The notes under the pieces were generated by a model, which did no database searches, was not told the origin of the DNA, and saw only the letters and a list, made by a program, of their open reading frames with translations. Made by a program: the position numbers and the translations under genes. Of a stretch of DNA of 27,391 bases, positions 7,129-17,065 are shown piece by piece; position 1 is the first letter of the stretch, and every line of letters starts with the position of its first letter. Source of the DNA: DATGIQ01 sp035295665 (GTDB taxonomy: Bacteria > Planctomycetota > Planctomycetia > Gemmatales > Gemmataceae); the NCBI GenBank assembly GCA_035295665.1, contig DATGIQ010000262.1:1-27391 (forward strand), read 5' to 3'.

Positions 7129-8367
7129 TTAATTCAGCGCCCCAATCACGAGACAGCAATTGTGCCCGCCGAAGCCGAAACTATTGGAAATCGCTCGGCG
7201 AATTCGCATTTCGCGGGGTCGATTGGGAACATAATCCAGGTCGCATGCCGGATCCGGCGTATCGTAATTGATCGTCGGGTGCAGTACACCCTGCTTGATG
7301 GAAAGCGCACAGACCATCGTCTCGATGCCACCGCTGGCCCCCAGCGTATGGCCAATCATGCTCTTGGTGCTGTTGATGGCCAGGCGCCGAGCATGGGTGC
7401 CAAAGACTTGCTTGATCGCTTTGGTTTCCGCCTCATCGCCCAGGGGTGTGCTGGTGCCGTGCGAATTGACGTACTGGATGTCTTCGGGATTCAGATGGGC
7501 ATCCTTGAGTGCTAGGGCCATCGCCTGGGCAGCTCCGCTTCCGTCTGGATGGGGTGCGGTAATGTGGTAAGCGTCGGCCGTGCTGCCGCAGCCCAGCACC
7601 TCAGCATAGATGGGTGCGGACCGGCGGCGAGCGTGCTCTAGCTCTTCCAGGATCAGCACACCCGCCCCTTCACTCAGAACGAAACCGTCCCGGTCCCGAT
7701 CGAAGGGCCGGCTGGCCGCCTGTGGGTTGTCGTTGCGCAAGGATAGGGCGCGCGCGGAAATGAAGCCGCCCAGCCCCATGTTGGTGATGACCGATTCGGA
7801 GCCGCCCGTGATCATCGTGTCGGCGTAACCCCACTGAATGGCCCGCAAGGCATCGCCGATGGCATGGGCCGCGGAGGCACAGGCCGTGGACACGGCCGTG
7901 TTGGGCCCCTGCAATCCAAAATGGATGGACACGTTGCCCGGTGCGGCGTTGGGGATCATTTTCGGGATAACGAACGGGCTGATCTTGCCCGGGCCGCCCT
8001 GCACAAATCGACTATGCTGCTCTTCAAACTCGTTGAGGCCGCCGATGCCGCTGCCCAGGATGACGCCGGAGCGGAACGGATCTTCGCGGGAATAATCGAG
8101 GCCGCTGTCCTGCACGGCCGCCACCGCAGCCACCAAGGCGAACTGGGCGAACCGATCGAGCCGCCGCGCCACCTTGGCATCGAGGACCGCTTCGGGATTG
8201 AAATTCTTGACTTCGCCGGCGAATTTGACCTTGAACGCAGACGTGTCGATCTGCTCGATCGCGCTAATGCCGCTCCGGCCGGCGCAGAGTGCGCGCCAGA
8301 ACTCCTTGACATCGGAAGCGAGCGGGTTCACCGTGCCCAGGCCGGTGATGACGACGCGCCGGGTCAT
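7129..8367 (-). CDS. fabF: Beta-ketoacyl-ACP synthase II
   Basis: This 412-residue condensing enzyme extends acyl-ACP with malonyl-ACP in type II fatty acid synthesis in the cytoplasm. The length and the position of every key residue fit FabF: nucleophile C163 in TACASAAH, H303 in [12 protein letters not shown]335, H340 in GHTLGASG, and the GFGGHN loop (399-404). The start ATG overlaps the acpP stop by 4 bases, so translation of the two is probably coupled. Confidence 0.98.
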   Translation of the reverse strand: MTRRVVITGLGTVNPLASDVKEFWRALCAGRSGISAIEQIDTSAFKVKFAGEVKNFNPEAVLDAKVARRLDRFAQFALVAAVAAVQDSGLDYSREDPFRSGVILGSGIGGLNEFEEQHSRFVQGGPGKISPFVIPKMIPNAAPGNVSIHFGLQGPNTAVSTACASAAHAIGDALRAIQWGYADTMITGGSESVITNMGLGGFISARALSLRNDNPQAASRPFDRDRDGFVLSEGAGVLILEELEHARRRSAPIYAEVLGCGSTADAYHITAPHPDGSGAAQAMALALKDAHLNPEDIQYVNSHGTSTPLGDEAETKAIKQVFGTHARRLAINSTKSMIGHTLGASGGIETMVCALSIKQGVLHPTINYDTPDPACDLDYVPNRPREMRIRRAISNSFGFGGHNCCLVIGALN

Positions 8368-8606
8368 TTCTTCTGCAACTCCCGCTCGATGTAATCGATC
8401 GCTTCCCCGACGGTTTTGATCTTTTCCGCCTGGTCATCGGGGATGGTAATCTCGAATTCCTCTTCGAGCTCCATGACCAGTTCGACAATGTCGAGCGAAT
8501 CCGCTCCCATATCTTCGGTAAACGAGGTGGAACGAGTAACCTGCTCTTTGTTGACGCCCAGGTTCTCGCAGACAATCTCAATGACACGTTCTTCAACGGA
8601 AGGCAC
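8364..8606 (-). CDS. acpP: Acyl carrier protein
   Basis: This is an 80-residue acidic protein of standard ACP length. The phosphopantetheine site is S37 in [18 protein letters not shown], which matches AcpP closely. It carries the growing acyl chain between fatty acid synthesis enzymes, including the FabF encoded next. The start is GTG at 8606, preceded at good spacing by a strong ribosome site, GGGAGGAA, which decides the start. Confidence 0.98.
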   Translation of the reverse strand: MPSVEERVIEIVCENLGVNKEQVTRSTSFTEDMGADSLDIVELVMELEEEFEITIPDDQAEKIKTVGEAIDYIERELQKK

Positions 8607-8868
8607 GTTAGATTCCTCCCTTGCGGATGCAGCAGCCGTCCCCTCCGCTTCGGTTGTCCCTGTGGCACAGGGTCCGGATTTCAGGAGAGGACCAGGGTCG
8701 CGATGAGCAATGGCCCAATCGCGCCGGCCTCAGGTTATGTACCACAGCATACGAGCGCTGGGCAAGGCATATTGCCGCCTGCGCAAGCCCAGCGAGTCGG
8801 GAGCTGTCTTGCGCGCTGGTAAATAGGGAAAGATACAAGGGCGACCCAGAAAAGGAAAGAGGAAAGGG
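8607..8868 (-). promoter_or_regulatory. Upstream region of acpP with several dyads
   Basis: This 262-bp gap lies between the DUF1501 gene stop and acpP and has no gene. It holds a 15-base interrupted palindrome, CCCTGTG-G-CACAGGG (8658-8672, plus strand), about 52 bases before the start codon. It also holds an 8-bp stem, CGCTGGGC/GCCCAGCG (8756-8763 with 8787-8794), enclosing a small GGCA/TGCC hairpin, and a 7-bp pair, GCGCAAG (8781-8787) with CTTGCGC further right. No convincing -35/-10 pair was found. Confidence 0.45.
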
Positions 8869-10320
8869 TTAGGCGCATAGTTTGTCCACAATCTCACCGT
8901 GGACATCGGTGAGCCGGAAGTCCCGGCCCTGCAGACGAAACGTCAACCGCCTGTGATCCAGGCCGAGCAACTGCAACAGGGTCGCGTGCAGATCGTGGAC
9001 ATGGACGCGATCTTCAGTGGGGGCGAAGCCCAGTTCATCGGTGCTGCCCAGGTTGATGCCCGGCTTGATGCCGCCGCCAGCCAGCCACATCGTGAAGGCG
9101 TCGATATGATGGTTGCGGCCAACGCTTTCGCGGATCTCCCCCATCGGGGTTCGGCCAAACTCACCGCCCCAGAGGACGAGCGTGTGCTCCAGGAGGCCGC
9201 GCTGCTTCAAGTCCTTCACCAACGCCGCCGACGGCTGATCGACCTCTTTGCAGCGCAGATCGAGCCCCTTGGTGAGAGTGTTGCCGGCTTCGCCGTGATG
9301 ATCCCAATCGGTGTGGTAAAGCTGGACAAAGCGCACCCCCCGTTCCACCAGGCGCCGCGCCAGCAGGCAATTGTTCGCGAAGGAAACCCGACCGGGCTCG
9401 GCGCCGTACATCGCCAGCGTCTGGGGGCTTTCCCCGGCGACATCGATCAACTCCGGTGCGCTCGTCTGCATCCGGTAGGCCATTTCATAAGAAGCGATAC
9501 GGGTGGCGATTTCCGCATCGCCGGTGTCGGCCAACCGGGCCGCGTTCAGATCGCGAATGGCGTCGAGGGCCTGCCGTTGGCGTGCTGAGCTGATTCCGGG
9601 CGGGCTGGAGAGATTGAGAATCGGCTCGCCACTCGTACGGAACGGCACGCCCTGATACGTCGTCGGCAAAAAGCCGCTGCTCCAGTTAGCCGCTCCGCCG
9701 CGGGGGCCACGCGGTCCCGACTGAAGGACAATAAATCCCGGTAAGTTCTGTGATTCGCTGCCAATCCCGTAGGTCACCCAGGCCCCCATGCTGGGCCGGC
9801 CAAACTGCGCCGAACCCGTATTCATGAACACCTTGGCCGGAGCATGGTTGAACACATCGGTGGCCACCGAACGCACTACCGCCAACTCGTCCACGATGCC
9901 GGCGATGTGCGGCAGACATTCGGAGACATACGTGCCGGCCTGGCCATGACGGGCAAACTCCCGCTTGGTCCCGAGCAATTGGGGAATTTGCTTCGTGAAG
10001 CTGTCCATGAAAGCGAAGCGCTTGTTTTTCAGGTAGGAATCCGGAATCGGTTTGCCGTGCAGCTCCTGCAATTTGGGTTTGTAATCGAAGAGATCAAGCT
10101 GGCTGGGACCTCCAGCCATGAATAGATAGATCACGCTCTTGGCCTTGGCGGCGAAGTGCGGCTTCTTGGGAGCGAGCGGATTGGTGAAGGCCGTGCTCTC
10201 GGCCGCCCCAGCGCTGCGGTCGTTCAACAACGACGCCAGGGCCAACGAGCCAAGCCCGAGGGCACAATCCTGGAAGAAATGGCGGCGGGTCTGCAACAAC
10301 AAATCGTGAGTTTGCTTCAT
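8869..10320 (-). CDS. Tat-exported DUF1501 family protein
   Basis: This is a 483-residue protein with a twin-arginine signal (TRRHFFQD at 11-18, hydrophobic stretch, cleavage near AGAA 40). The mature part shows DUF1501 marks: [20 protein letters not shown] (63-82), GGEFGRTP around residue 387, GRNHH and [13 protein letters not shown]. The family has an alkaline-phosphatase/sulfatase-like fold by established annotation, but a substrate is not known to me. It begins 27 bp after the DUF1549/DUF1553 gene, so the two are probably one transcript. In planctomycetes this pairing is very common and is thought to serve polysaccharide or sulfated-sugar use outside the cytoplasm. Confidence 0.93.
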   Translation of the reverse strand: MKQTHDLLLQTRRHFFQDCALGLGSLALASLLNDRSAGAAESTAFTNPLAPKKPHFAAKAKSVIYLFMAGGPSQLDLFDYKPKLQELHGKPIPDSYLKNKRFAFMDSFTKQIPQLLGTKREFARHGQAGTYVSECLPHIAGIVDELAVVRSVATDVFNHAPAKVFMNTGSAQFGRPSMGAWVTYGIGSESQNLPGFIVLQSGPRGPRGGAANWSSGFLPTTYQGVPFRTSGEPILNLSSPPGISSARQRQALDAIRDLNAARLADTGDAEIATRIASYEMAYRMQTSAPELIDVAGESPQTLAMYGAEPGRVSFANNCLLARRLVERGVRFVQLYHTDWDHHGEAGNTLTKGLDLRCKEVDQPSAALVKDLKQRGLLEHTLVLWGGEFGRTPMGEIRESVGRNHHIDAFTMWLAGGGIKPGINLGSTDELGFAPTEDRVHVHDLHATLLQLLGLDHRRLTFRLQGRDFRLTDVHGEIVDKLCA

Positions 10321-10347
10321 GGTGCTTCTATCCGCTCAGAGGCCGGA

Positions 10348-12855
10348 TTACTCGCGTGTGATGAATTCATCCAGGTTCAACAGGACCCTGGCCAGCATGG
10401 TCCACGCCGCAACGGTGTCACGCTCCCCATCTGCTTGTTGGCGGAGAAGCTCCTGCAGGCGGTTCTCTTCCACCCGATTAGGCAATCGCCCCAAACAGAG
10501 CCGGAAGCCATACCGGATGCGTCCCCCGTCTTCGGGCCCGGCCTCCCGGAGAATCCGCTCCGCCAACGCCTGGGCGAACTCGTAGAACCCCTGGTCGTTG
10601 AGCAAGGTCAGCGCCTGCAACGGCGTGTTGGAGCGGTTGCGGCGCGTGCAGGTGCTGACCGCATCAGGGGCATCGAAGACGGTCAGAGCCGGGTGCGGGG
10701 CCGAACGCCAAAAATAGGTGTAGAGGCCCCGGCGATAGCGTTCCGGCCCGGTGCTGGCTTTCCAATCTTTGTCGATCTGGGTGAAGCGATATACCCCCGA
10801 GGGCTGCGGCGGAAAGACACTCGGCCCGCCGATCTTGGGCGTGAGCAGCCCGCTGGCCGACAGGGCCACATCGCGGACACATTCCGCTTCCAGCCGGATG
10901 CGCGCTTGCCGGGCCAGAAGCTGATTGCGGGGATCGATCGCCGCCAACTCCGGCCGGCTCCGTGACGCCTGGCGGTAAGTGGCGCTCGTAACCAGAAGAC
11001 GGTGCATCGCCTTGACGGACCATTTTTGGGCAACGAATTCCGTCGCCAACCAATCCAGCAGTTCGGGGTGGCTCGGCCGTGCTCCCTGCGTGCCAAAGTC
11101 GTTCTCCGTTTCGACCAATCCCAGGCCAAAGAAGTGCTGCCAGTAGCGATTCACCGTTACCCGCGCCGTTAGCGGATTCTTCGGATCAATCAGCCAGCGG
11201 GCCAAGTCGAGCCGGTTGGGCATTGCCGCTTTCCCATCCGAGACGCCAGCCGTTTGCAGTGCTTGCAGAACCGCCGGTACGCCCGGCGAAACCACCGCCC
11301 CCGGCCGGAGGAAATCGCCGCCTCGGTGAACGTGCGTTGTCCGGGGCGATTGGCGCTCTGCGAGGACCATCGTGGTCGCAATTCGTGGCTCGGTCTTTTT
11401 CAACTGGGCAATGTGTTTCTCCAGGCCCACGCGGTATTGGGCAAGTTGCCCAAGAGCAAGCACAAGGTAAGGCCGGCTGTCGCCAATCCCGCCCACGGCG
11501 TGACGGAGGAGTTCGAGCTGGCGATAGGCCGCGGTGAGCGTTTCCTTTTGTTTTGGGGTGCGGCCGTTTTCGGGCACCTGGAGAATTGCCTGCAGCGCAG
11601 GGGAAAGCTTGAGCCGGGCTTCCGGTGTGAGCCGCTTTTCCCATTGCTCTTCCCTGGCCGGCGAATACGCATCGAAGCCCTGGCGCTCCTTTTCCAGGGC
11701 AGCAATGGCGCTTTGGATGCGCAGCCGCTGTTGTGCTTGTGCGGGAGTGGCCAGCTCCAGGGTCGGCTCGTCCTGATTGTTGAAGAATGCGAAGAGCTGA
11801 TAATACTCACGCTGGCTGATCGGATCGAACTTATGGTCGTGACATTGGGCACAACCAACCGTCAGGCCCAGGAAGACGGTTCCCGTTGTGTTCGTTCGGT
11901 CCACGATGGACTCAATGCGAAATTGCTCGACATCGATCCCGCCTTCCTGGTTGATGCCGGTGTTGCGATGAAATCCGGTGGCCACGCGATCTTCCTGTGT
12001 CGCCCCCGGCAAGAGGTCGCCGGCTAGCTGTTCGATCGTGAACTGATCGAACGGCATATCGCGGTTGAAGGCGTCGATCACCCAATCGCGGTATTTCCAG
12101 ATCGACCGCGGCCCATCGATGCTGTAGCCATTGGAATCCGCATAGCGGGCCAGGTCGAGCCAGTGCCGGCCCCAGCGCTCGCCATAGTGAGGCGATTGGA
12201 GCAGGCGATCGACCAGGCGGTTGTAGGCGTCGGGCCGGCGGTCTGCCACAAAGGCATCGATTTCTTCGATCGACGGAGGCAAGCCAAGAAGATCGAGGCT
12301 GAGCCGGCGAATGAGGGTGACCCGATCCGCTTCCGACGACGGCGCGATTCGTTCCTTTTCGAGACGGGCCAGGATAAAGGTGTCAATCGGATTGCGTAGC
12401 CAATCGGCATGTTGCACGGCGGGCAGGGCGGGACGTACGGGCGACTGAAAGGCCCAGTGCTTGGCTTCGCGGCCCAGCGATTTGTGCGGCTGCTCTGCGG
12501 CCGGTGCCGGGGCCCCTTGATCGATCCACGCTTTGAGCGCGGTGATCTGGTCCGCGCTGAGTCGCGGCTCCCGCGGCGGCATGCGCTGGATATCGCCGGT
12601 GCCGGTGACTGCCTGGATCAGCCTGCTTTCGCCGCTTTTGCCGGGGACGATGGCCGGTCCCGAGTCGCCCCCTTGCAGAAGAGTAGCCGCGGTATCGACG
12701 CGCAGTCCTGAGCGCTGTTTTTGCGGGCCATGACATTCGTAGCAATTCTTCGCCAAGATCGGCTTGATGTCCCGCACGTAATCCACCGGCTCCGCCGCCA
12801 AGAGCGGTCCGCCGAGGAGAAGGACAGGAACCGAGAAAGCCAGGAGTGGTTTCAT
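10348..12855 (-). CDS. Secreted PSCyt1-DUF1549-DUF1553 (PSD1) protein
   Basis: This 835-residue protein has a signal peptide (residues 1-21, ending LLAAEP). A planctomycete-type cytochrome region follows, with the haem-binding motif CYECH (38-42) and the usual MPPREPRLS segment. DUF1549/PSCyt2 follows (about 148-360; WGRHWLDLARYADSNGY and GCAQCHDHKFDPI, a second CxxCH near 336), then DUF1553/PSD1 (about 555-800; LARWLIDPKNPLTARVTVNRYWQ and LLVTSATYRQ). The biochemical role is unknown; c-type haem binding is inferred from the motif. It is first of the pair with the DUF1501 gene. The ATG at 12855 is supported by the signal peptide. Confidence 0.93.
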   Translation of the reverse strand: MKPLLAFSVPVLLLGGPLLAAEPVDYVRDIKPILAKNCYECHGPQKQRSGLRVDTAATLLQGGDSGPAIVPGKSGESRLIQAVTGTGDIQRMPPREPRLSADQITALKAWIDQGAPAPAAEQPHKSLGREAKHWAFQSPVRPALPAVQHADWLRNPIDTFILARLEKERIAPSSEADRVTLIRRLSLDLLGLPPSIEEIDAFVADRRPDAYNRLVDRLLQSPHYGERWGRHWLDLARYADSNGYSIDGPRSIWKYRDWVIDAFNRDMPFDQFTIEQLAGDLLPGATQEDRVATGFHRNTGINQEGGIDVEQFRIESIVDRTNTTGTVFLGLTVGCAQCHDHKFDPISQREYYQLFAFFNNQDEPTLELATPAQAQQRLRIQSAIAALEKERQGFDAYSPAREEQWEKRLTPEARLKLSPALQAILQVPENGRTPKQKETLTAAYRQLELLRHAVGGIGDSRPYLVLALGQLAQYRVGLEKHIAQLKKTEPRIATTMVLAERQSPRTTHVHRGGDFLRPGAVVSPGVPAVLQALQTAGVSDGKAAMPNRLDLARWLIDPKNPLTARVTVNRYWQHFFGLGLVETENDFGTQGARPSHPELLDWLATEFVAQKWSVKAMHRLLVTSATYRQASRSRPELAAIDPRNQLLARQARIRLEAECVRDVALSASGLLTPKIGGPSVFPPQPSGVYRFTQIDKDWKASTGPERYRRGLYTYFWRSAPHPALTVFDAPDAVSTCTRRNRSNTPLQALTLLNDQGFYEFAQALAERILREAGPEDGGRIRYGFRLCLGRLPNRVEENRLQELLRQQADGERDTVAAWTMLARVLLNLDEFITRE

Positions 12856-13079
12856 ACATCCACGCGGATTTTGGCCGGTTTTGGAGTGCGGCAGGGTCCC
12901 CGGCTCTTACCATAGCCGAAAACGATTCCCCGGCCAAGCACACGCCGCATTCGGAGAAGAAAAATTCACTCGCGGCAGAGTTCCCGTCGCAGCGCAAGGG
13001 GCGCGCAGAAAACCTATAGTTGCGCGGGGGTGCAAGTTTCACCTCATTATCCGATTGACGCAATTATGAAAGGACGAGC

Positions 13080-15689
13080 ATGCGAAAGCTCATGATTAGC
13101 TTGGCGGCTGGAGTGCTCGCGCTGGCGTTGGCCGGCTGCGGCTCCGAAGTGCCGGTGGAAGAGGTGAAAGAGAAACCGCTTGGTTCGCGGATCGGCGATT
13201 CCATCGATTTATCGCTCGCCGAGCTGTTGACCAAGCCCAGAAAGCAATTGGCCGACTTGGCCGACGAAATGGTCAAGACGATTCAGATCCAGGAGAAGGG
13301 CCGTCGGGAAGCCCGTGTACCGTTTACGCTGCTTCCGACCCTGCGCCTGCCGTTGGCCGTGCCGGTGCTCCGCGAAGCCCACTACTCCGACAAGGCCGGC
13401 TTCAGCCTCCCCCCCTATGTGGCCGAAGAGAGCATGGACAGTGCCTTGGCACTCCACTTCGCCCGCTACGGCGACCATGGGGCGGCCGAGAAGTTGGTGG
13501 AAGCCAACGATGCCGAGACGAGCAAACGAATTCAGGAAGCTCGGTTCCAGCGGGAATACCCGGTTGAATGGACGCGGCTGGTTGCCCTGCATTTGCACCT
13601 GGCCCAGATGCGCCTGGCCACCGGCGACGTGGAAGGCGCAACCGAGTTGGTCGTCTTGCACAAGCAACTGCGGGATGTTCTCGATCCGCAAGCCGCCCAG
13701 GGAACGCTGGGGGCGGTCCTCCTCTCCCAGGGACGGCAGACGCTCACCCGGGCCGCGGCGGCCTGGCGCGAGGAAAAGATGGACGAGCTGGCAGCCCAGG
13801 CCGATGCCGCCCTCGCCGCCTGGGGCGACGTCCCGACCTTGACAATTCCCTTCCAACTCGGCATCCCGCGTGCCCAGATTACCCGCCTGCTGAAAAGTGT
13901 CGGCACGGGCCATGTCCTGCCGGCCCTCTGCACCGCCCGTGCATTCGACCTGTTGGCCCTGCCGTTTCCGGACGAAGGAGCGGAAGCCGTGCTCGCAGCC
14001 TTTGATGACGCCGACCGCCTGGAAAACGTGTTGGTCACGTACCGGGCCGGTTACAGCGAGCTCTTCCCGGCACCCGTTCATCTGGCCTTTCTGCTCGAGG
14101 AACACCACTTCGGCAACAAGGAACCCGCGAAAGAGACCGGCATGCATAGCCGGGTCTACCAGCTCGGAGACCTGGAATGTGCCGTGACGGTGGTGGCGCA
14201 TGGCCCCGGCTGCGGTGCGATCATCCGCTTTGGTGCTGCTCCCCAGGCCAAGACTTCAGCCAAGCTGGACCGCGATTTCGGTGGTGCGAACCTCGACCGG
14301 ACCTACGAGCAAAACCGCATCCTGCTGGCTCCCGAACAGCTCGGCAAAACGGGCTTTCCAATCGGGGCCAAGGCATTGTCCCAGCTAAGGAATCCGCTTT
14401 CCGGCCTGCAACTCGCCCAGGCCGAGCTTCGCCGTGAAGGTGGGCACAACGTCGCCTCCACGCTGCTGCTACGCTCTGCACCGGAGGCCGGCTCCCAGCG
14501 ATCCTTGCACCAGTTCGTGCTCCCCTTCTGGACGGTGTTCGGCCTAGGCCAGATTCAGGGAATATCCGACGGCACCGGTGGCCATCTGGCGTTCACCTGG
14601 GAAGACGCGCGCACCCGCTACACCTTGCGCTTGCCCTACGAAACCCAGCCGGTGGAGCTGGAAATCAGCGACCGGCAGGGGCCGGAAAAGCTGGCCGAGC
14701 GCGAGAAGGCGGCCGTGGAACAGGATCGGTTAGAGCGTGAGGAACGCCTCAAGGCCGGCAAGCCGCTGGTCCGCATTGTGCGTTATCTCCAGCAGACTGA
14801 TCTGGAACAAATTGTCCTCGGGATGAAGCGCTCCGAAATTCAAAAATTCTTGCCTCCTGGCCAGGCCGTCGTGAAACAGACCATCCCGGGCGGGATGGCC
14901 ATCACATTCCGCGGCGAGCCGCTCCGTACGGATGCCTCCGTCGTCCGGCAGGTCTTCATCCGGTTTGACAACGACCACGTCGTCGAGCTGCGTGCTCGTT
15001 ACGTGGACGGTCCGGCCGCGGGGAAAGATGCTCGTTGGATGAAGGACCTGGTAACGCTGATCCGTAAACGGGCGGGTGCACCGGCTGAAGCGGCACCGCC
15101 TTGGGCCAAGCTGTGGTCCGACCTTCCGGCCCAGCGACCGGCCCCTCTGCTGTACCGCTGGCAAGATGACATCACCGCTCTCTTTTATCAGCGCGACGCC
15201 GCCGGTGTCGAAATTGCCGTGCGCGATTGCACGGCTGACCCGGCCGTCGGGCTTCCGTTGCCGCCACTCGAGTATTTGCCGCGTGGTCCGGTCAATGTGC
15301 AACTGGGCGATCAGCGCCAACAATTACTCCAGCGCTGGAACGTGACCCAGCCGGTCATCGCGGGGGATGGCGCCTTGGTGCTTCGGCCGCCCCAGGGAAC
15401 AGCATTTGATGCGTACCTCGTCTGGTTCAGCAATGATGAGGTGGTGCGGATCGTCGCCCGGCATGTTCCGAGCGGTCCCAACCGGGGAAGTCCGGCCCAG
15501 GCGATCGAGCAAGCCTGGAGTCGAGAGCTGCCCACGCTTGGCTGGCCGCGACGGCAGGATCTAGCTCCGAACGATGTCTTGCAGAGCTTCGGATGGCACG
15601 ACGACCGGACCCGGATTCGCATCTTCTGGCAAGAAACCGAAACCGGTCCGCCGCGGGTCTTCACCGAATGGAAGGAGCTGACTCCCTGA
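13080..15689 (+). CDS. Large lipoprotein of unknown function
   Basis: This is an 869-residue protein with a lipoprotein signal ending LALAGC (cysteine 20). The ATG at 13080 follows AAAGGAC. The first half is alpha-rich with alanine-rich helices (about 150-330). The C-terminal third contains two segments of similar shape, LEQIVLGMKRSEIQKFL (from about 575) and VNVQLGDQRQQLLQRW (from about 737), each followed by beta strands. Each recalls the BamE/SmpA-type fold, but this is by eye only. It is probably periplasmic and membrane-anchored. It is divergent from the DUF1549 gene, with a 224-bp shared upstream region, and is followed by a strong hairpin. Confidence 0.85.
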   Translation: MRKLMISLAAGVLALALAGCGSEVPVEEVKEKPLGSRIGDSIDLSLAELLTKPRKQLADLADEMVKTIQIQEKGRREARVPFTLLPTLRLPLAVPVLREAHYSDKAGFSLPPYVAEESMDSALALHFARYGDHGAAEKLVEANDAETSKRIQEARFQREYPVEWTRLVALHLHLAQMRLATGDVEGATELVVLHKQLRDVLDPQAAQGTLGAVLLSQGRQTLTRAAAAWREEKMDELAAQADAALAAWGDVPTLTIPFQLGIPRAQITRLLKSVGTGHVLPALCTARAFDLLALPFPDEGAEAVLAAFDDADRLENVLVTYRAGYSELFPAPVHLAFLLEEHHFGNKEPAKETGMHSRVYQLGDLECAVTVVAHGPGCGAIIRFGAAPQAKTSAKLDRDFGGANLDRTYEQNRILLAPEQLGKTGFPIGAKALSQLRNPLSGLQLAQAELRREGGHNVASTLLLRSAPEAGSQRSLHQFVLPFWTVFGLGQIQGISDGTGGHLAFTWEDARTRYTLRLPYETQPVELEISDRQGPEKLAEREKAAVEQDRLEREERLKAGKPLVRIVRYLQQTDLEQIVLGMKRSEIQKFLPPGQAVVKQTIPGGMAITFRGEPLRTDASVVRQVFIRFDNDHVVELRARYVDGPAAGKDARWMKDLVTLIRKRAGAPAEAAPPWAKLWSDLPAQRPAPLLYRWQDDITALFYQRDAAGVEIAVRDCTADPAVGLPLPPLEYLPRGPVNVQLGDQRQQLLQRWNVTQPVIAGDGALVLRPPQGTAFDAYLVWFSNDEVVRIVARHVPSGPNRGSPAQAIEQAWSRELPTLGWPRRQDLAPNDVLQSFGWHDDRTRIRIFWQETETGPPRVFTEWKELTP

Positions 15690-15715
15690 GCTTCAATTTT
15701 GAATGGTTTCCCCAC

Positions 15716-15758
15716 ATGCGTTTCGCGTTCGGGAAAGTCTGCCGGACGCGAAACGCAT
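15716..15758 (+). terminator. Strong hairpin after the large lipoprotein gene
   Basis: ATGCGTTTCGCGT (15716-15728) is perfectly complementary to ACGCGAAACGCAT (15746-15758). TCGG and CCGG extend the stem to 17 pairs with one G-T wobble, leaving a 9-base loop. It begins 26 bases after the lipoprotein stop. No T run follows, so it may act as a transcript-end stabiliser or a factor-dependent terminator rather than a classical intrinsic terminator. Confidence 0.6.
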
Positions 15759-15887
15759 CTTGCCGCGCAATTCTACCAGCCGCCGCGAAACCGGGCATTC
15801 CACGTCGGACGCTCTTGAGATAGGATAGGGAAGTCGGATTTCTCTCCGGGCAATGGTGCCCTCCTCTTGAGTGTTTCGAGGCAATTC

Positions 15888-16946
15888 ATGCAAGACGCTT
15901 CCTTAGCCTTCCTTAAGAATCTCCTCCTCACGCCCAGTCCGTCCGGTTTCGAACGTCCCGTACAAGATGTGGTCCGCTCCTGGGCCCGCTCCTATTGCGA
16001 CGAAGTGCGGACCGACCGACACGGCAACGTGATCGCTGCCCTCCATCCAAGCGGCCAACCGCGGATCATGCTGGCCGGGCACTGCGATCAAATCGGCCTC
16101 ATGGTGCAGCACATCGATGAGAATGGCTTTCTTTATGTCCAGCCAATCGGCGGCTGGGATATGCAAATCCTGCTTGGGCAGCAACTGACGGTCTGGACCC
16201 GCGAAGGTCCGGTGGCTGCGGTGCTGTCTCGGCGCGCTCCCCATTTGCTGACCAACGAAGATCGCAACAAGGTGCCACAGTTCACTGATATCTGGCTCGA
16301 TATCGGCGTCAAAGATCGCAAGGAGGCCGAGGGCCTCGTCACCTCAGGCGATCCCGTGACGCTCCAGCTCGGCTACCGTGAGCTACGCAACAACCTCGTG
16401 AGCGCACCGGGGCTCGACGACAAGGTCGGCGTCTGGACGGTGATGGAGACACTCCGCCTGTTGCAAGGCCGGCCCTTGCAAGCGGCGGTCTTTTGTGTCT
16501 CGACCGTGCAGGAAGAGGTCGGCCTGCGCGGTGCGACCACCAGTGCGCACAGCATTCATCCCACCGTCGGCATCGCGGTCGATGTCACCCATTCCACCGA
16601 TACCCCCGGCAACGACAAGAAGCAGCTCGGCGACACCCGCCTTGCAGCCGGACCCGTGGTCTTCCGGGGGCCGAACATCAACCCGCGTGTCTTCGAAGCC
16701 CTGGATAAAACGGCCAAGGATCGCGAGATTGCGGTGCAGGTGCGTGGCGCCCCCCGGCCCACGGGCACCGATGCCAATGTCATCCAGCTTAGCCGCGAAG
16801 GCGTAGCGACCGGGTTGATTGGGATCCCCAACCGGTACATGCACAGTCCGGTCGAAGTCGTTTGCCTTGACGATCTCGAGCAGGCTGCACGCCTATTGGC
16901 CGAGTTCTGTCTGGGCGTCACTGCCCAGGCGGACTGGACTCCCTGA
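15888..16946 (+). CDS. M42-family metallo-aminopeptidase
   Basis: This 352-residue cytoplasmic enzyme is of the M42 family (glutamyl aminopeptidase/deblocking peptidase, formerly mis-called endoglucanase). It has the full set of two-metal ligands and catalytic acids: H65 and D67 in AGHCDQIG, D177 in GLDDKVG, E209 and E210 in QEEVGLRG, D232 in VDVTHS and H319 in MHSPVE. Members usually assemble as dodecameric tetrahedra that trim peptides released by larger proteases. ATG 15888 is preferred because CGAGG lies 6 bases upstream; the in-frame TTG at 15867 has no such site. It is flanked by the strong hairpin upstream and a convergent gene downstream. Confidence 0.94.
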   Translation: MQDASLAFLKNLLLTPSPSGFERPVQDVVRSWARSYCDEVRTDRHGNVIAALHPSGQPRIMLAGHCDQIGLMVQHIDENGFLYVQPIGGWDMQILLGQQLTVWTREGPVAAVLSRRAPHLLTNEDRNKVPQFTDIWLDIGVKDRKEAEGLVTSGDPVTLQLGYRELRNNLVSAPGLDDKVGVWTVMETLRLLQGRPLQAAVFCVSTVQEEVGLRGATTSAHSIHPTVGIAVDVTHSTDTPGNDKKQLGDTRLAAGPVVFRGPNINPRVFEALDKTAKDREIAVQVRGAPRPTGTDANVIQLSREGVATGLIGIPNRYMHSPVEVVCLDDLEQAARLLAEFCLGVTAQADWTP

Positions 16947-16954
16947 TTCATGAC

Positions 16955-17019
16955 CCGGTTGGCACCGGCTCCCAGAATCGCCCGGGCTCCACGCGCTTCT
17001 ACCAGCCGCTAAACAGCGG
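16955..17019. other. Two small hairpins between convergent genes
   Basis: The 119-bp gap between convergent stops holds CCGGT/ACCGG around a 4-base loop (16955-16968) and CCGCT/AGCGG around AAAC (17006-17019). Each stem is only 5 bp and neither has a T tract. They may mark transcript ends but are weak. Confidence 0.25.
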
Positions 17020-17065
17020 TCTGTCCCTGTTCTGAAGATCGGGTGGCTACCCTAGCAGCACGTCC

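Noticed and set aside
13056..13061. TTGACG as a -35 box for the large lipoprotein gene
   Set aside because: A matching -10 would fall at or after the start codon.
15771..17009. The 13-mer TTCTACCAGCCGC occurs on both sides of the M42 peptidase gene
   Set aside because: Several shared 13-mers are expected by chance in a window this size, and the flanks do not match further.
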